Shown piece after piece: positions 1-6,579 of a DNA stretch of 16,212 nucleotides. Source of the DNA: Fidelibacterota bacterium (GTDB lineage: Bacteria > Bipolaricaulota > Bipolaricaulia > Bipolaricaulales > Bipolaricaulaceae); contig JAJRVI010000031.1 in NCBI GenBank assembly GCA_024277405.1, positions 1-16,212 on the forward strand, read 5' to 3'. Each line of letters opens with the position of its first letter. The stretch's first letter is position 1. The notes below the pieces were generated by a model. The model saw only the letters and a program-made list of their open reading frames with translations, was not told where the DNA came from and searched no databases. The position numbers and the translations under genes are program-made.

Positions 1-919
1 CCCCGGCCACGAAGACGGAGCCCTCCAGGGCGTAGGCGACCCGGTCCCCAGCGGCGTAGGCCACGGTGGTGAGGAGGCCGTGGCGGGAGGGAACGGGGCG
101 ATCCCCGGTGTTCAAGAGAAGGAACGCGCCGGTGCCCCAGGTGACCTTGGCCCCGCCCTCGGAGAGGGCGCCCTGCCCGAAGAGGGCCGCCTGCTGGTCC
201 CCCAACACCCCGGTCACCGGGATCTCCGCCCCCACGAGCCCCCCTTTCGTGGCCCCGAACTCCGAGAGGCTGGGGCGGACCTCGGGGAGGATCTCCGCCG
301 GGACTGAAAAGAGCGCGAGAAGTTCCGCATCCCAGGCGAGGCGGCGGATGTCGAAGAGCATGGTGCGGGAGGCGTTGGTGGGGTCGGTGGCGTGGACGCC
401 GCAGAGGCGGAAGAGGAGCCAGGAGTCCACGGTGCCGAAGGCCACCTCCCCCCTGCCTGCCCTCTCGGCGAGGCCGGGAACGTTCCGGAGGAGCCACTCG
501 AGCTTGGTGGCGGAGAAGTAGGGGTCGGGGGGAAGGCCGGTGCGGTCCCGGATGAGCTCGGCGTGGGCGCGGCGGAGCCCGTCGCAGCGGGGGGCGGTGC
601 GACGGTCCTGCCACACGATGGCTGGATGCAGGGCCTTCCCCGTCTCCCGGTCCCAGACGATAGAGGTCTCCCGCTGGACAGTGATCCCCATGGCGGCGAT
701 ATCCCCGGGGCGGATCCCGGCGCGGGCGATCGCCTCCCGGGCGACCTCCAGGGCGAGGCGGAACATGAGGTCCGGGTCCTGTTCCACCCAACCAGGGCGG
801 GGGGTGGAAAGGGGGAGCTCCCGGTAAGCGGAGGCGACCTCCCGCGCCGTGGAATCGAATAGGACGAACCTTACCCCGGTGGTCCCGAGGTCGATGGCCC
901 CCACGTACTTTTCTCCCAT
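1..919 (-). CDS. glpK: Glycerol kinase, N-terminal part (cut by window edge)
   Basis: This gene encodes an FGGY-family kinase that phosphorylates glycerol to sn-glycerol 3-phosphate in the cytoplasm. About 306 residues are visible, against roughly 500 for the family, so the C-terminal lobe lies beyond base 1. The N-terminal phosphate-binding stretch IDLGTTGVRFVLFD starts at residue 9. The substrate motif QRET falls at residues 82-85, with Arg83 and Glu84 at the same numbers as in E. coli GlpK, and VWQDRRT follows at 102-108. Later motifs are DPYFSATKLEWLL and the catalytic-Asp motif GDQQAALFGQ. The visible part ends in LEGSVFVAG, typical of glycerol kinases. The ATG at 919-917 starts right before the first strand of the fold. 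The site upstream of it is A-rich, without a strong Shine-Dalgarno. A sigma70-like promoter lies at 989-960. Other FGGY sugar kinases are less likely because of the RET and DQQ motifs. Confidence 0.93.
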   Translation of the reverse strand, partial: MGEKYVGAIDLGTTGVRFVLFDSTAREVASAYRELPLSTPRPGWVEQDPDLMFRLALEVAREAIARAGIRPGDIAAMGITVQRETSIVWDRETGKALHPAIVWQDRRTAPRCDGLRRAHAELIRDRTGLPPDPYFSATKLEWLLRNVPGLAERAGRGEVAFGTVDSWLLFRLCGVHATDPTNASRTMLFDIRRLAWDAELLALFSVPAEILPEVRPSLSEFGATKGGLVGAEIPVTGVLGDQQAALFGQGALSEGGAKVTWGTGAFLLLNTGDRPVPSRHGLLTTVAYAAGDRVAYALEGSVFVAG

Positions 920-959
920 TGCTTATTTTTGCCTTTTCTTTCTTTTTCTTGCGCCTGGG

Positions 960-989
960 ATTTTATTCCCGCCCCATGCTCTGGGTCAA
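960..989 (-). promoter_or_regulatory. Putative sigma70-type promoter of glpK
   Basis: On the minus strand, TTGACC (989-984) and TAAAAT (965-960) are separated by 18 nt. Both hexamers match five of six consensus bases. Transcription would start near 953, giving a leader of about 33 nt before the glpK ATG. The leader is strikingly A-rich for this GC-rich region. The -10 sits between short GGGA and TCCC arms (a weak palindrome), which might be chance. The whole 101-nt gap between mgtC and glpK shows nothing else. Confidence 0.55.
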
Positions 990-1020
990 GTTGGACGTGG
1001 GAACGGGGGACGACCCGGGA

Positions 1021-1680
1021 TCAGCCGCGGAAGTCCTCCCAGGAGGCGGAGCGGACGTGGGGGAGGGCGAGGAGATCCTTCACCAATTTCTCCACCCCCG
1101 CCTTCCCCTTCACGCGCACGTGGTAGACGAGCTCCGTGGACCCGTCGGCCCTTCCCTTGACCTCCGCCGCCAGGACCCTCACCCCCTTCTCCTCGATCCG
1201 CTCGCGGCAGGCCACGGACAGTTCGGTGAAGTCCGGGGCATCGGCCACCACGGTCACGGTGTGGTAGGTGACGGCGGGGATGGCGCGGCTGAGCTTGTCG
1301 ATCACCACGAGCACGAACAGCGCCACCCCGGTGGTGATGGCGGCGAGGACGAACAGCCCCTGCCCCACGGCGATCCCCAGGGCGGCCACGAGCCAGATGC
1401 AGGCCGCCGTGGTGAGGCCCCGCACGATGTTTCCCATCTTGATGATCGCCCCCGCCCCGAGGAACCCGATCCCCGTCACCACGCCGGCCATGGCTCGGCC
1501 GGGATCCACCACCCCGGAGCTCGCCGTCCTGGCCACGGCCATCACCAACGCCGCCCCAACGCAGACAAGGATGTTGGTGCGGAGCCCCGCAGGGCGCCCG
1601 TGGGTCTCCCGCTCCAACCCGATGAGGCCCCCGAGGGCCGCCGCCACCACGAGCTTCAACATGATCTCCCCCACTCCCAT
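1021..1680 (-). CDS. mgtC: MgtC/SapB-family integral membrane protein
   Basis: This is a 219-residue member of the MgtC/SapB family of inner-membrane proteins, linked in other bacteria to magnesium limitation, membrane potential and control of F-type ATPase. The family hallmarks are clear: GGLIGLERE (17-25), the GRPAGLRTN signature (28-36) and GIGFLGAGAI (70-79). Hydrophobic segments lie near residues 7-22, 37-52, 64-82, 88-104 and 106-128. A soluble ACT-like C-terminal domain covers about 138-216. The length is normal. The chosen ATG (1680) puts seven residues before the first helix, as usual for the family. An in-frame ATG at 1701 would add MISRVST. Neither start has a good Shine-Dalgarno. 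The gene diverges from the COG2401-type gene across a 57-nt gap. The actual role here, magnesium homeostasis or otherwise, is inferred from family only. Confidence 0.9.
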   Translation of the reverse strand: MGVGEIMLKLVVAAALGGLIGLERETHGRPAGLRTNILVCVGAALVMAVARTASSGVVDPGRAMAGVVTGIGFLGAGAIIKMGNIVRGLTTAACIWLVAALGIAVGQGLFVLAAITTGVALFVLVVIDKLSRAIPAVTYHTVTVVADAPDFTELSVACRERIEEKGVRVLAAEVKGRADGSTELVYHVRVKGKAGVEKLVKDLLALPHVRSASWEDFRG

Positions 1681-1696
1681 CGTGGACACCCGTGAA

Positions 1697-1718
1697 ATCA
1701 TAACGGAAACGGTGTGAT
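1697..1718. repeat. Imperfect 9-4-9 inverted repeat in divergent intergenic region
   Basis: ATCATAACG (1697-1705) and CGGTGTGAT (1710-1718) form an inverted repeat matching at 7 of 9 positions around GAAA. It sits in the 57-nt gap between mgtC (-) and the COG2401-type gene (+). It overlaps a TATGAT on the minus strand (1702-1697) and a TGTGATAAT on the plus strand (1713-1721). Both resemble -10 elements, but I see no convincing -35 for either. It could be an operator for one or both genes, or chance. Confidence 0.3.
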
Positions 1719-1725
1719 AATCCCC

Positions 1726-1732
1726 GAGGAGG
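1726..1732 (+). promoter_or_regulatory. Shine-Dalgarno site fixing the start of the COG2401-type gene
   Basis: GAGGAGG lies 5 nt before the ATG at 1738. This selects 1738 over the in-frame GTG at 1714, which has no ribosome binding site and would place the Shine-Dalgarno inside the coding region. Confidence 0.7.
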
Positions 1733-1737
1733 CGGCG

Positions 1738-3951
1738 ATGAAGGTGAAGCTGATCCGGACGGAGCTCAAGCGGCCCACGTACCGCTACCTGGGGTTCGCG
1801 GTGGTGCGCGCCGGGGACGGCACGGAGTACCGGCTCCCCATGACGGGGACCGTGGCCCAATGGCTCGAGGAAGGGGGAGAATACGAACTCTTCCTTTCCC
1901 GCGAGGCGGAGATAGGCTTCGACGACTACGAGCTGAAAGGGTCTGTGCTCATCTGGCCCCTGTTCGAGCGGGAATTCACTCTGGAGCGGGCCTCGCCCCT
2001 CTCCGGGGAGGCGCTCTACTCCTACCGGATCCGGGCCCGGGAGGCCCGGTACGAGCGGGACTACGAGGCCATCGTGGAGCTCGAGCAGTACCACTACGCC
2101 TCCGACGAGGAGCTTTTGGCCCTGTGGCACTGCGAGGCGTGTGATCGGTACGAGGAGGCCAACGCCCGGCCCCGCTGCCCGGGCTGTGGCGCCCCGATGC
2201 GGTTCCACGACCTGAAAAGCGCCACCCGCGCCTCCCGGTTCCTGGTGTTGGAGCTTCTGGAGCGGGAGCCGTACGAGCCCCAGTACGTGGGGTACGTGCG
2301 GGTGGATCCCCCGATCCCGGCCATGAACCGCCGCCTCCCCGACGGGAGGATCGAGCGGGACATCCGCCGCAGGGTCTTCCCCCCGGGTTGGTTCGCGAGG
2401 CCCTTCGCCGCCCGGGGCGCGGAGACCCCGGAGGAGTGGTGGGAGCTCCAGGGCCGGGCCCTGCGGGAGGCGAGATCTCCCGTGGCCCGCCTCGCCAGGG
2501 TGGTGGTCCACCCCGACTACCGCGTGGACGGCCTGGGACAGCTCGCCGTCCGGGCCCTGGTGGAGTGGATGGGGGCCCGGTGGGTCCCGGACATGCGCTG
2601 CCCCAAGGAGGCGCTGGAGACCATCGCCATGATGGCCCGCTACAACCCGTTCATGGAGAAGGCGGGCTTCGTATACCTCTGGGATACCGGTTCCGGCCGC
2701 CCCGTACTCTACCTACCCCTGAGCGATCGTGCCCGGACGGCCATCGAGGATTTTTTGAAAGCCGATCCCGTGGCCAGAGGGCACGGGGGGAAGCTCTACC
2801 GGCCCCGGTTCGCGCCCGTGGAGCCCCTGTCCCGGCCCATCCGGTTGAGGAAGCTGTTCAAGTCCTATGCCAATGAACTCTCCCTGGAGGCCCTCTCCGA
2901 GCCGGTGCGGCGGGCCCTGGAGGCCTTCGGGGTGCGGGAGCGGCTGATCCAGCGGTACGTGATCAAGAACGGGGAGTTGGAGATCCCGCCGGGGAAGGTC
3001 ACTGCCATCGTGGGGGCCTCGGGGAGCGGGAAGACCACCCTCCTGCGGATCCTGTGGGGGCTGCTCACGGGGAGCGACGATCCCTTATACCTCCCCGACT
3101 CCGGCGAGTGGGAGCTCCCGGATAACGCCCGGCCGGGGCTCCTCATCCCCGGGGAGGCGGAGCCCGGGTTCGGGGGCGAGCCGGTGATCGAGGCCATCTA
3201 CCGCATCTGCCGCGATGAGGCGTTGGCCATCGAGATCCTGAACTACGCCGGGATCTCCGACGCGGTGCTCTACCGGGCGCGGTACCGGGAACTATCCACG
3301 GGGCAGCGGGAGCGGGCGAAGATCGCCTGGGCCCTGGCCCACCGGCCGAACGTGCTTCTCGTCGACGAGTTCGGGGCACACCTCGACCCCGCCACCGCGA
3401 GGCGCGTGGCGCGGCGGATGTCGCAGCTGGCGCGGGAGAAGGGGATCACGTTGGTCCTCGTCACCCATCGGCGGGAGGTCCTCAATGCCCTGGAGCCCGA
3501 CGTCCTCTACATGGTGGGCTACGGGACCCTCTTCCGGGCCGACGAGCTGCCCGACAAGGGCTTTCGCGTCAAAGAGCCCTACGCCACCTACATCGTGGAG
3601 GGGAAGAAGCGGTGGGAGGTGCGGCGCTACCCCACCTCGGTCCGTGGGCGGGTGGGGGTGGTGAGCGGGGACAAGGTGATCGGCACGGTGGAGATCCTGG
3701 GGACCAAGGGGCCGTTCACCCTGGAGGAGCTCCGGGAGCACCCCGACAGGCACCTGGCCGACGAGCGCTTCCTCCGGGAATACGCCAAGGGGGAGAAGCT
3801 CTACGTCTGGGAGCTGGGGGGGGCGCGGAAGTTCCACGAGCCGGTGGAGTTCGAGGCCCAACGGGGCCAGCGCACCTGGGTCCGCCTCCGCCGCAAGAAG
3901 AAACCCCCCGAGGAACGGGACGCCGAGGAAGCCGGGGACAACGGGCGTTGA
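1738..3951 (+). CDS. COG2401-type fusion: zinc ribbon, GNAT, ABC ATPase, ASCH
   Basis: This 737-residue soluble protein has several domains. Residues 1-130 are unassigned. A zinc ribbon follows, with C132/C135 and C147/C150. A GNAT-like domain (about 240-330) has VVVHPDYRVDGLGQ, with the acetyl-CoA loop R262-x-x-G265-x-G267, and ends in NPFMEKAGF (303-311). An ABC ATPase (about 370-600) shows Walker A GASGSGKTT (426-434), signature LSTGQ (519-523), Walker B with D543 and catalytic E544, D-loop D550 and switch His577. The usual Q-loop Gln is not evident (LLIPGE instead). A C-terminal ASCH/PUA-like domain (about 605-737) carries EGKKRWEVR. The architecture matches COG2401, ABC ATPase fused to a predicted acetyltransferase, whose function I do not know to be established. 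No membrane segment or transporter partner is present, so it is not a transporter. A nucleic-acid or RNA-modification role is inference. It converges on the MoeB-like gene. Confidence 0.85.
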   Translation: MKVKLIRTELKRPTYRYLGFAVVRAGDGTEYRLPMTGTVAQWLEEGGEYELFLSREAEIGFDDYELKGSVLIWPLFEREFTLERASPLSGEALYSYRIRAREARYERDYEAIVELEQYHYASDEELLALWHCEACDRYEEANARPRCPGCGAPMRFHDLKSATRASRFLVLELLEREPYEPQYVGYVRVDPPIPAMNRRLPDGRIERDIRRRVFPPGWFARPFAARGAETPEEWWELQGRALREARSPVARLARVVVHPDYRVDGLGQLAVRALVEWMGARWVPDMRCPKEALETIAMMARYNPFMEKAGFVYLWDTGSGRPVLYLPLSDRARTAIEDFLKADPVARGHGGKLYRPRFAPVEPLSRPIRLRKLFKSYANELSLEALSEPVRRALEAFGVRERLIQRYVIKNGELEIPPGKVTAIVGASGSGKTTLLRILWGLLTGSDDPLYLPDSGEWELPDNARPGLLIPGEAEPGFGGEPVIEAIYRICRDEALAIEILNYAGISDAVLYRARYRELSTGQRERAKIAWALAHRPNVLLVDEFGAHLDPATARRVARRMSQLAREKGITLVLVTHRREVLNALEPDVLYMVGYGTLFRADELPDKGFRVKEPYATYIVEGKKRWEVRRYPTSVRGRVGVVSGDKVIGTVEILGTKGPFTLEELREHPDRHLADERFLREYAKGEKLYVWELGGARKFHEPVEFEAQRGQRTWVRLRRKKKPPEERDAEEAGDNGR

Positions 3952-3955
3952 AAGC

Positions 3956-4957
3956 TCAGCGGGCGATGTACTGGTCGTAGAGGGCTTGGGCACGGGCGGG
4001 ATCCTTCACCCCCTTGACGATGGCGCGCCCGTCGGGGAACACGGTGAAGGAGGCGCCGTCCACGTCGAAGAAGAGCACCCCTTGGCCCCGGCGGACCTTC
4101 CCCAGGCCCGCGAGCCTCCGGGCGAGCTCCCCGAGGTCCACCGGTTCCCGCGACCGGGGGAGGATGTGGACCGCGTCCCCGCAGAGGGTCACGGTGCGGG
4201 AGCCCTCCCGTAGGAATTCGTACTCGCCCCGCGCGCAGGCGGGGCAGTCTCCGCGCCGGGGGACGGAGAGCTCTCGGAACTCCATTCCCCAGAGGTCGAA
4301 CTGGAAGAGCCGTCCCACAAGGCCCCCATCGTTCACGAGGAGCCGGACGGCGACGGCCGCCTGGAGCGCGCCTAAGGCCTTGGGAACCGGGCCCAGGATC
4401 CCGTGGGTGGCGCAGGTGGGGAGGGTCCCCGGGGGCGGGGGGCTCGGGAACAGACACCGCAGGCACGGCCCTTCCCCGGGCACGATGGGCATCATCATCC
4501 CCGCCGTCCCCAGGACCGCGGTGTAGATCCAGGGGACCCCGTGTTTGAGGCAGGCGTCGTTGAGGAGGTAGCGGGACTCCATGTTGTCGAGGCCGTCCAC
4601 CACGAGGTCGACCCGGGGGACGAGCTCCTCGGCCTCGTGGGGGCCGAAGTGGGCGACGTGGACCTCGATTTCCGCCTCGCCGTCGACCGCCCGGAGCCTC
4701 CCCGCCAGGGCCTCGGCCTTGGGGCGCCCCACATCGGATTCTGTGTAGAGGGCCACGCGGTGGAGGTTGTGGAGTTCGAGGATATCCCGATCCACGAGGA
4801 TGAGCCGACGCACCCCGGCCCGCAGGAGGGCCGCGGCGGTGTGGGAGCCCAGGGCCCCGCAGCCCACCACCAATACCCGGGCCTCCCCGAGGCGCCGCTG
4901 TGCCCCGGGACCGAGCTCCGGCAGGATTTCCTGTCGCGCGAACCTCCCGCCCGTCAT
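3956..4957 (-). CDS. E1-like activating enzyme (MoeB/ThiF/HesA family) with C-terminal extension
   Basis: This 333-residue protein belongs to the family that adenylates the C-terminal Gly-Gly of a ubiquitin-like sulfur carrier such as MoaD, ThiS or TtuB. The nucleotide loop GCGALG is at 32-37, and DVGRPKAEA (75-83) and DGLDN (121-125) follow. The zinc-binding pairs are C165/C168 and C238/C241. The candidate thioester Cys is C182 in TCATHGILGPV. The adenylation Arg is present in NLHRV (R67), but the usual following Gln is Val. Beyond the core, residues 255-333 form an extra domain ending in TVFPDGRAIVKG...LYDQYIAR, seen in some stand-alone family members. The ATG at 4957 precedes the typical RFARQ start; the open frame extends upstream without support. 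No Shine-Dalgarno is visible. The AOR-mobB operon elsewhere in the window makes a molybdopterin role (MoeB) attractive, but thiamine or tRNA thiolation cannot be excluded. Confidence 0.88.
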   Translation of the reverse strand: MTGGRFARQEILPELGPGAQRRLGEARVLVVGCGALGSHTAAALLRAGVRRLILVDRDILELHNLHRVALYTESDVGRPKAEALAGRLRAVDGEAEIEVHVAHFGPHEAEELVPRVDLVVDGLDNMESRYLLNDACLKHGVPWIYTAVLGTAGMMMPIVPGEGPCLRCLFPSPPPPGTLPTCATHGILGPVPKALGALQAAVAVRLLVNDGGLVGRLFQFDLWGMEFRELSVPRRGDCPACARGEYEFLREGSRTVTLCGDAVHILPRSREPVDLGELARRLAGLGKVRRGQGVLFFDVDGASFTVFPDGRAIVKGVKDPARAQALYDQYIAR

Positions 4958-5017
4958 AGTGCGCACGATAATGATACCGGGTCCGCGGGGACGCCACTGG
5001 GGCGGTGGACCCCGGGG

Positions 5018-5034
5018 CCGCGGGTTGACCGCGG
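5018..5034. repeat. Perfect CCGCGG inverted repeat over the tRNA promoter -35
   Basis: CCGCGG (5018-5023), a GTTGA spacer and CCGCGG (5029-5034) form a 6-5-6 inverted repeat that spans the TTGACC -35 hexamer at 5025-5030. It may bind a regulator or simply reflect local GC richness. There is no T tract, so it is not a terminator. Confidence 0.35.
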
Positions 5035-5053
5035 ATTTGGACATCGCTAAGAT
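5025..5053 (+). promoter_or_regulatory. Putative sigma70-type promoter of tRNA-Asn
   Basis: TTGACC (5025-5030) and TAAGAT (5048-5053) are spaced by 17 nt, the optimum. Transcription would begin near 5060, a few nucleotides before the mature tRNA 5' end at 5065. An overlapping TATGAT at 5053-5058 is an alternative -10 but would be badly spaced from the -35 (22 nt). Confidence 0.6.
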
Positions 5054-5064
5054 ATGATGGTGGT

Positions 5065-5140
5065 TCCCGGGTAGCTCAACAGGCAGAGCAGCCGGCTGTT
5101 AACCGGCGGGTTGGAGGTTCGAGTCCTCCCCCGGGAGCCA
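5065..5140 (+). tRNA. tRNA-Asn (anticodon GTT)
   Basis: This is a 76-nt tRNA that folds completely. The acceptor arms are TCCCGGG (5065-5071) and CCCGGGA, with discriminator G and an encoded CCA at 5138-5140. The D arm GCTC/GAGC, an anticodon stem GCCGG/CCGGC and the T arm GGAGG-TTCGAGT-CCTCC are all paired. The anticodon loop CTGTTAA carries GTT at 5098-5100, reading AAC and AAU. The CCA is followed by AAAATTTTTG, which has a short T tract but no hairpin beyond the tRNA itself. Transcription may therefore continue towards the aminopeptidase gene. Confidence 0.97.
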
Positions 5141-5231
5141 AAATTTTTGCCCCGGCGCTTCCCCTCCTCGACCGCCAGTGCCTTTGCCGCTAAAGTTCCG
5201 GGGTGAACTCCGTTTTATCACCGGGTACGGC

Positions 5232-5240
5232 GGAAAGGGG
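5232..5240 (+). promoter_or_regulatory. Shine-Dalgarno site fixing the start of the M42 peptidase gene
   Basis: GGAAAGGGG lies 4 nt before the ATG at 5245. This favours ATG 5245 over an in-frame GTG at 5203, which would add 14 residues not expected for the family. The remainder of the 104-nt gap after the tRNA shows no convincing promoter. Confidence 0.55.
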
Positions 5241-5244
5241 TGTC

Positions 5245-6291
5245 ATGGACCTCTTTGCTAAGCTCAAACGGCTTTCGGATGCGTTCGGCGTGGCCGGCCA
5301 CGAGGACGAGGTGCGGGAAGTGATCCGCGAGTTGGCCGCTCCATACGTGGACTCGTGTGAGGTCGATCCACTGGGGAACCTGATCTGCTCGCGAGGAGAT
5401 GGCCCGGTGGTGATGTTGGACGCCCACATGGACGAGGTGGGGTTCCTCGTGCGCTGGGTCGAGAAGGACGGGTTCCTCAGGATCTCCCCCGTGGGAGGAT
5501 GGGACGAGCGCCTGCTCCTCGGACATCGAGTGGTGATCCGCGCCCGGGATGGCCGCAAGGTTAACTGCATCATCGGGGCCACCCCGCCACACATCCTGTC
5601 CCAGGAGGAGCGCAAGAGGACCGTCCCCCTGGATGAGCTCTTCGTGGACGTGGGGGCGAAAAGCCATGAGGAAGTGGAGGGGATGGGGATAACGATCGGC
5701 TCCCCCCTCACCATCCACTACCCCTGTGAGCTCCTGCGCCAGGGATACGCCACGGGGAAGGCCTTCGACGACCGAGCCGGCTGTCTCGTGGCCCTGGAGG
5801 CGCTGAGGCTCACCGCCGGTGAGCGGCTCCCATACAGGCTCGTGGTGAACTTCGCCGTGGGAGAAGAGCTCGGGCTCCGCGGGGCCAAGGCCGCCGCCTA
5901 CCGCATCGCCCCCCAGGTGGCCCTGGCCCTGGAGGGGACCGTGGGGGCAGATGTCCCCGGGATCCCGGAGGCGAAACAGCCCACCCGCATCGGGAAGGGC
6001 CCGGCCATCACCGTGGCCGATCGCTCCATCGTGGTGCGCCCGCGGATGGTGGAGTTCCTGGAGGACATCGCCCGGGCGGAAGGGATTCCGTTCCAGTACA
6101 AGCTCCCCGCCTACGGGGGGACCGATGCCGGCGCGATCCACCTGGAACGCGGCGGGACCCTCGCCGGCGTCGTATCCGTCCCCTGCCGTTACATCCATTC
6201 CCCGGTCTCTCTCCTCTCCCTCTCCGATCTCGAGGCCACGGTCAGGCTCGTGGTGGGATTTTTGCGGCGGGCGGTGGAGCTCCTGGGGTGA
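5245..6291 (+). CDS. M42-family metallo-aminopeptidase
   Basis: This 348-residue cytosolic enzyme belongs to peptidase family M42, the TET/FrvX/YsdC group. These large tetrahedral aminopeptidases trim peptides released by proteases, and are often annotated as endoglucanase M or glutamyl aminopeptidase. All metal and catalytic motifs are visible. MLDAHMDEVGF carries zinc ligand H61, and KAFDDRAG has Asp175/Asp176 for the bridging metal. GEELGLRGA holds catalytic E207 and ligand E208. ALEGTVGADVPG, YGGTDAGAIH (D294) and CRYIHSPV (H318) complete the site. The length is typical. The stop is followed after 10 nt by the acylphosphatase ATG, so the two are probably cotranscribed. Substrate preference within M42 cannot be read from the sequence. 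Confidence 0.93.
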   Translation: MDLFAKLKRLSDAFGVAGHEDEVREVIRELAAPYVDSCEVDPLGNLICSRGDGPVVMLDAHMDEVGFLVRWVEKDGFLRISPVGGWDERLLLGHRVVIRARDGRKVNCIIGATPPHILSQEERKRTVPLDELFVDVGAKSHEEVEGMGITIGSPLTIHYPCELLRQGYATGKAFDDRAGCLVALEALRLTAGERLPYRLVVNFAVGEELGLRGAKAAAYRIAPQVALALEGTVGADVPGIPEAKQPTRIGKGPAITVADRSIVVRPRMVEFLEDIARAEGIPFQYKLPAYGGTDAGAIHLERGGTLAGVVSVPCRYIHSPVSLLSLSDLEATVRLVVGFLRRAVELLG

Positions 6292-6301
6292 AGGAGGGGA
6301 C

Positions 6302-6577
6302 ATGACGCGGAGGGTACATATGTTGATATCCGGCCGCGTCCAAGGGGTCTTCTTCCGCGCCAACGCCCAGGAGGTGGCCCAACGGTTGGGCCTCGCGGGA
6401 TACGTGAGGAACCTCCCCGATGGCCGGGTGGAGGTGGTGGCCGAGGGCGAGGAGGAGGCGCTGCGCAGGCTGATCGAGTGGTGTCACCAGGGGCCTCCCC
6501 TGGCGCGGGTGGAACGGGTGGAGGTACGTTGGCAGAACCCCACCGGCGAGTTCTCCGGGTTCCACATCCGCTACTAG
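6302..6577 (+). CDS. acyP: Acylphosphatase
   Basis: This 91-residue single-domain enzyme hydrolyses the carboxyl-phosphate bond of acylphosphates. The catalytic signature GRVQGVFFRANAQEVA (11-26) holds the phosphate-binding Arg19. GYVRNLPDGRVEVVAEG (33-49) holds the catalytic Asn37. The protein ends in the conserved FxxRY-like FHIRY. The length is exactly that of the family. A strong Shine-Dalgarno (AGGAGGGGA, 6292-6300) starts inside the M42 stop region. The stop TAG lies 2 nt before the sbcD ATG, indicating cotranscription and likely translational coupling. Small genes of this kind are widespread in thermophiles, but the position in front of sbcD carries no clear functional message. Confidence 0.95.
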   Translation: MTRRVHMLISGRVQGVFFRANAQEVAQRLGLAGYVRNLPDGRVEVVAEGEEEALRRLIEWCHQGPPLARVERVEVRWQNPTGEFSGFHIRY

Positions 6578-6579
6578 CG

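Noticed and set aside
1697..1702. TATGAT as a -10 element for the MgtC-family gene
   Set aside because: The hexamer is good, but no -35 lies 16-18 nt upstream, and the start site would leave almost no leader.
1681..2511. Long N-terminal extension of the MgtC-family reading frame on the minus strand
   Set aside because: It lies opposite the multidomain gene and has no resemblance to a membrane protein. Open antisense frames are expected at this GC content, and family length fits a start at 1680 or 1701.
4958..5044. Upstream extension of the E1-like gene towards the tRNA
   Set aside because: The added residues are not family-like and would run over the tRNA promoter region; the RFARQ start typical of the family is right after ATG 4957.
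5141..5150. Terminator directly after tRNA-Asn
   Set aside because: There is a T5 tract but no separate stem; only the tRNA fold precedes it, so termination is uncertain.
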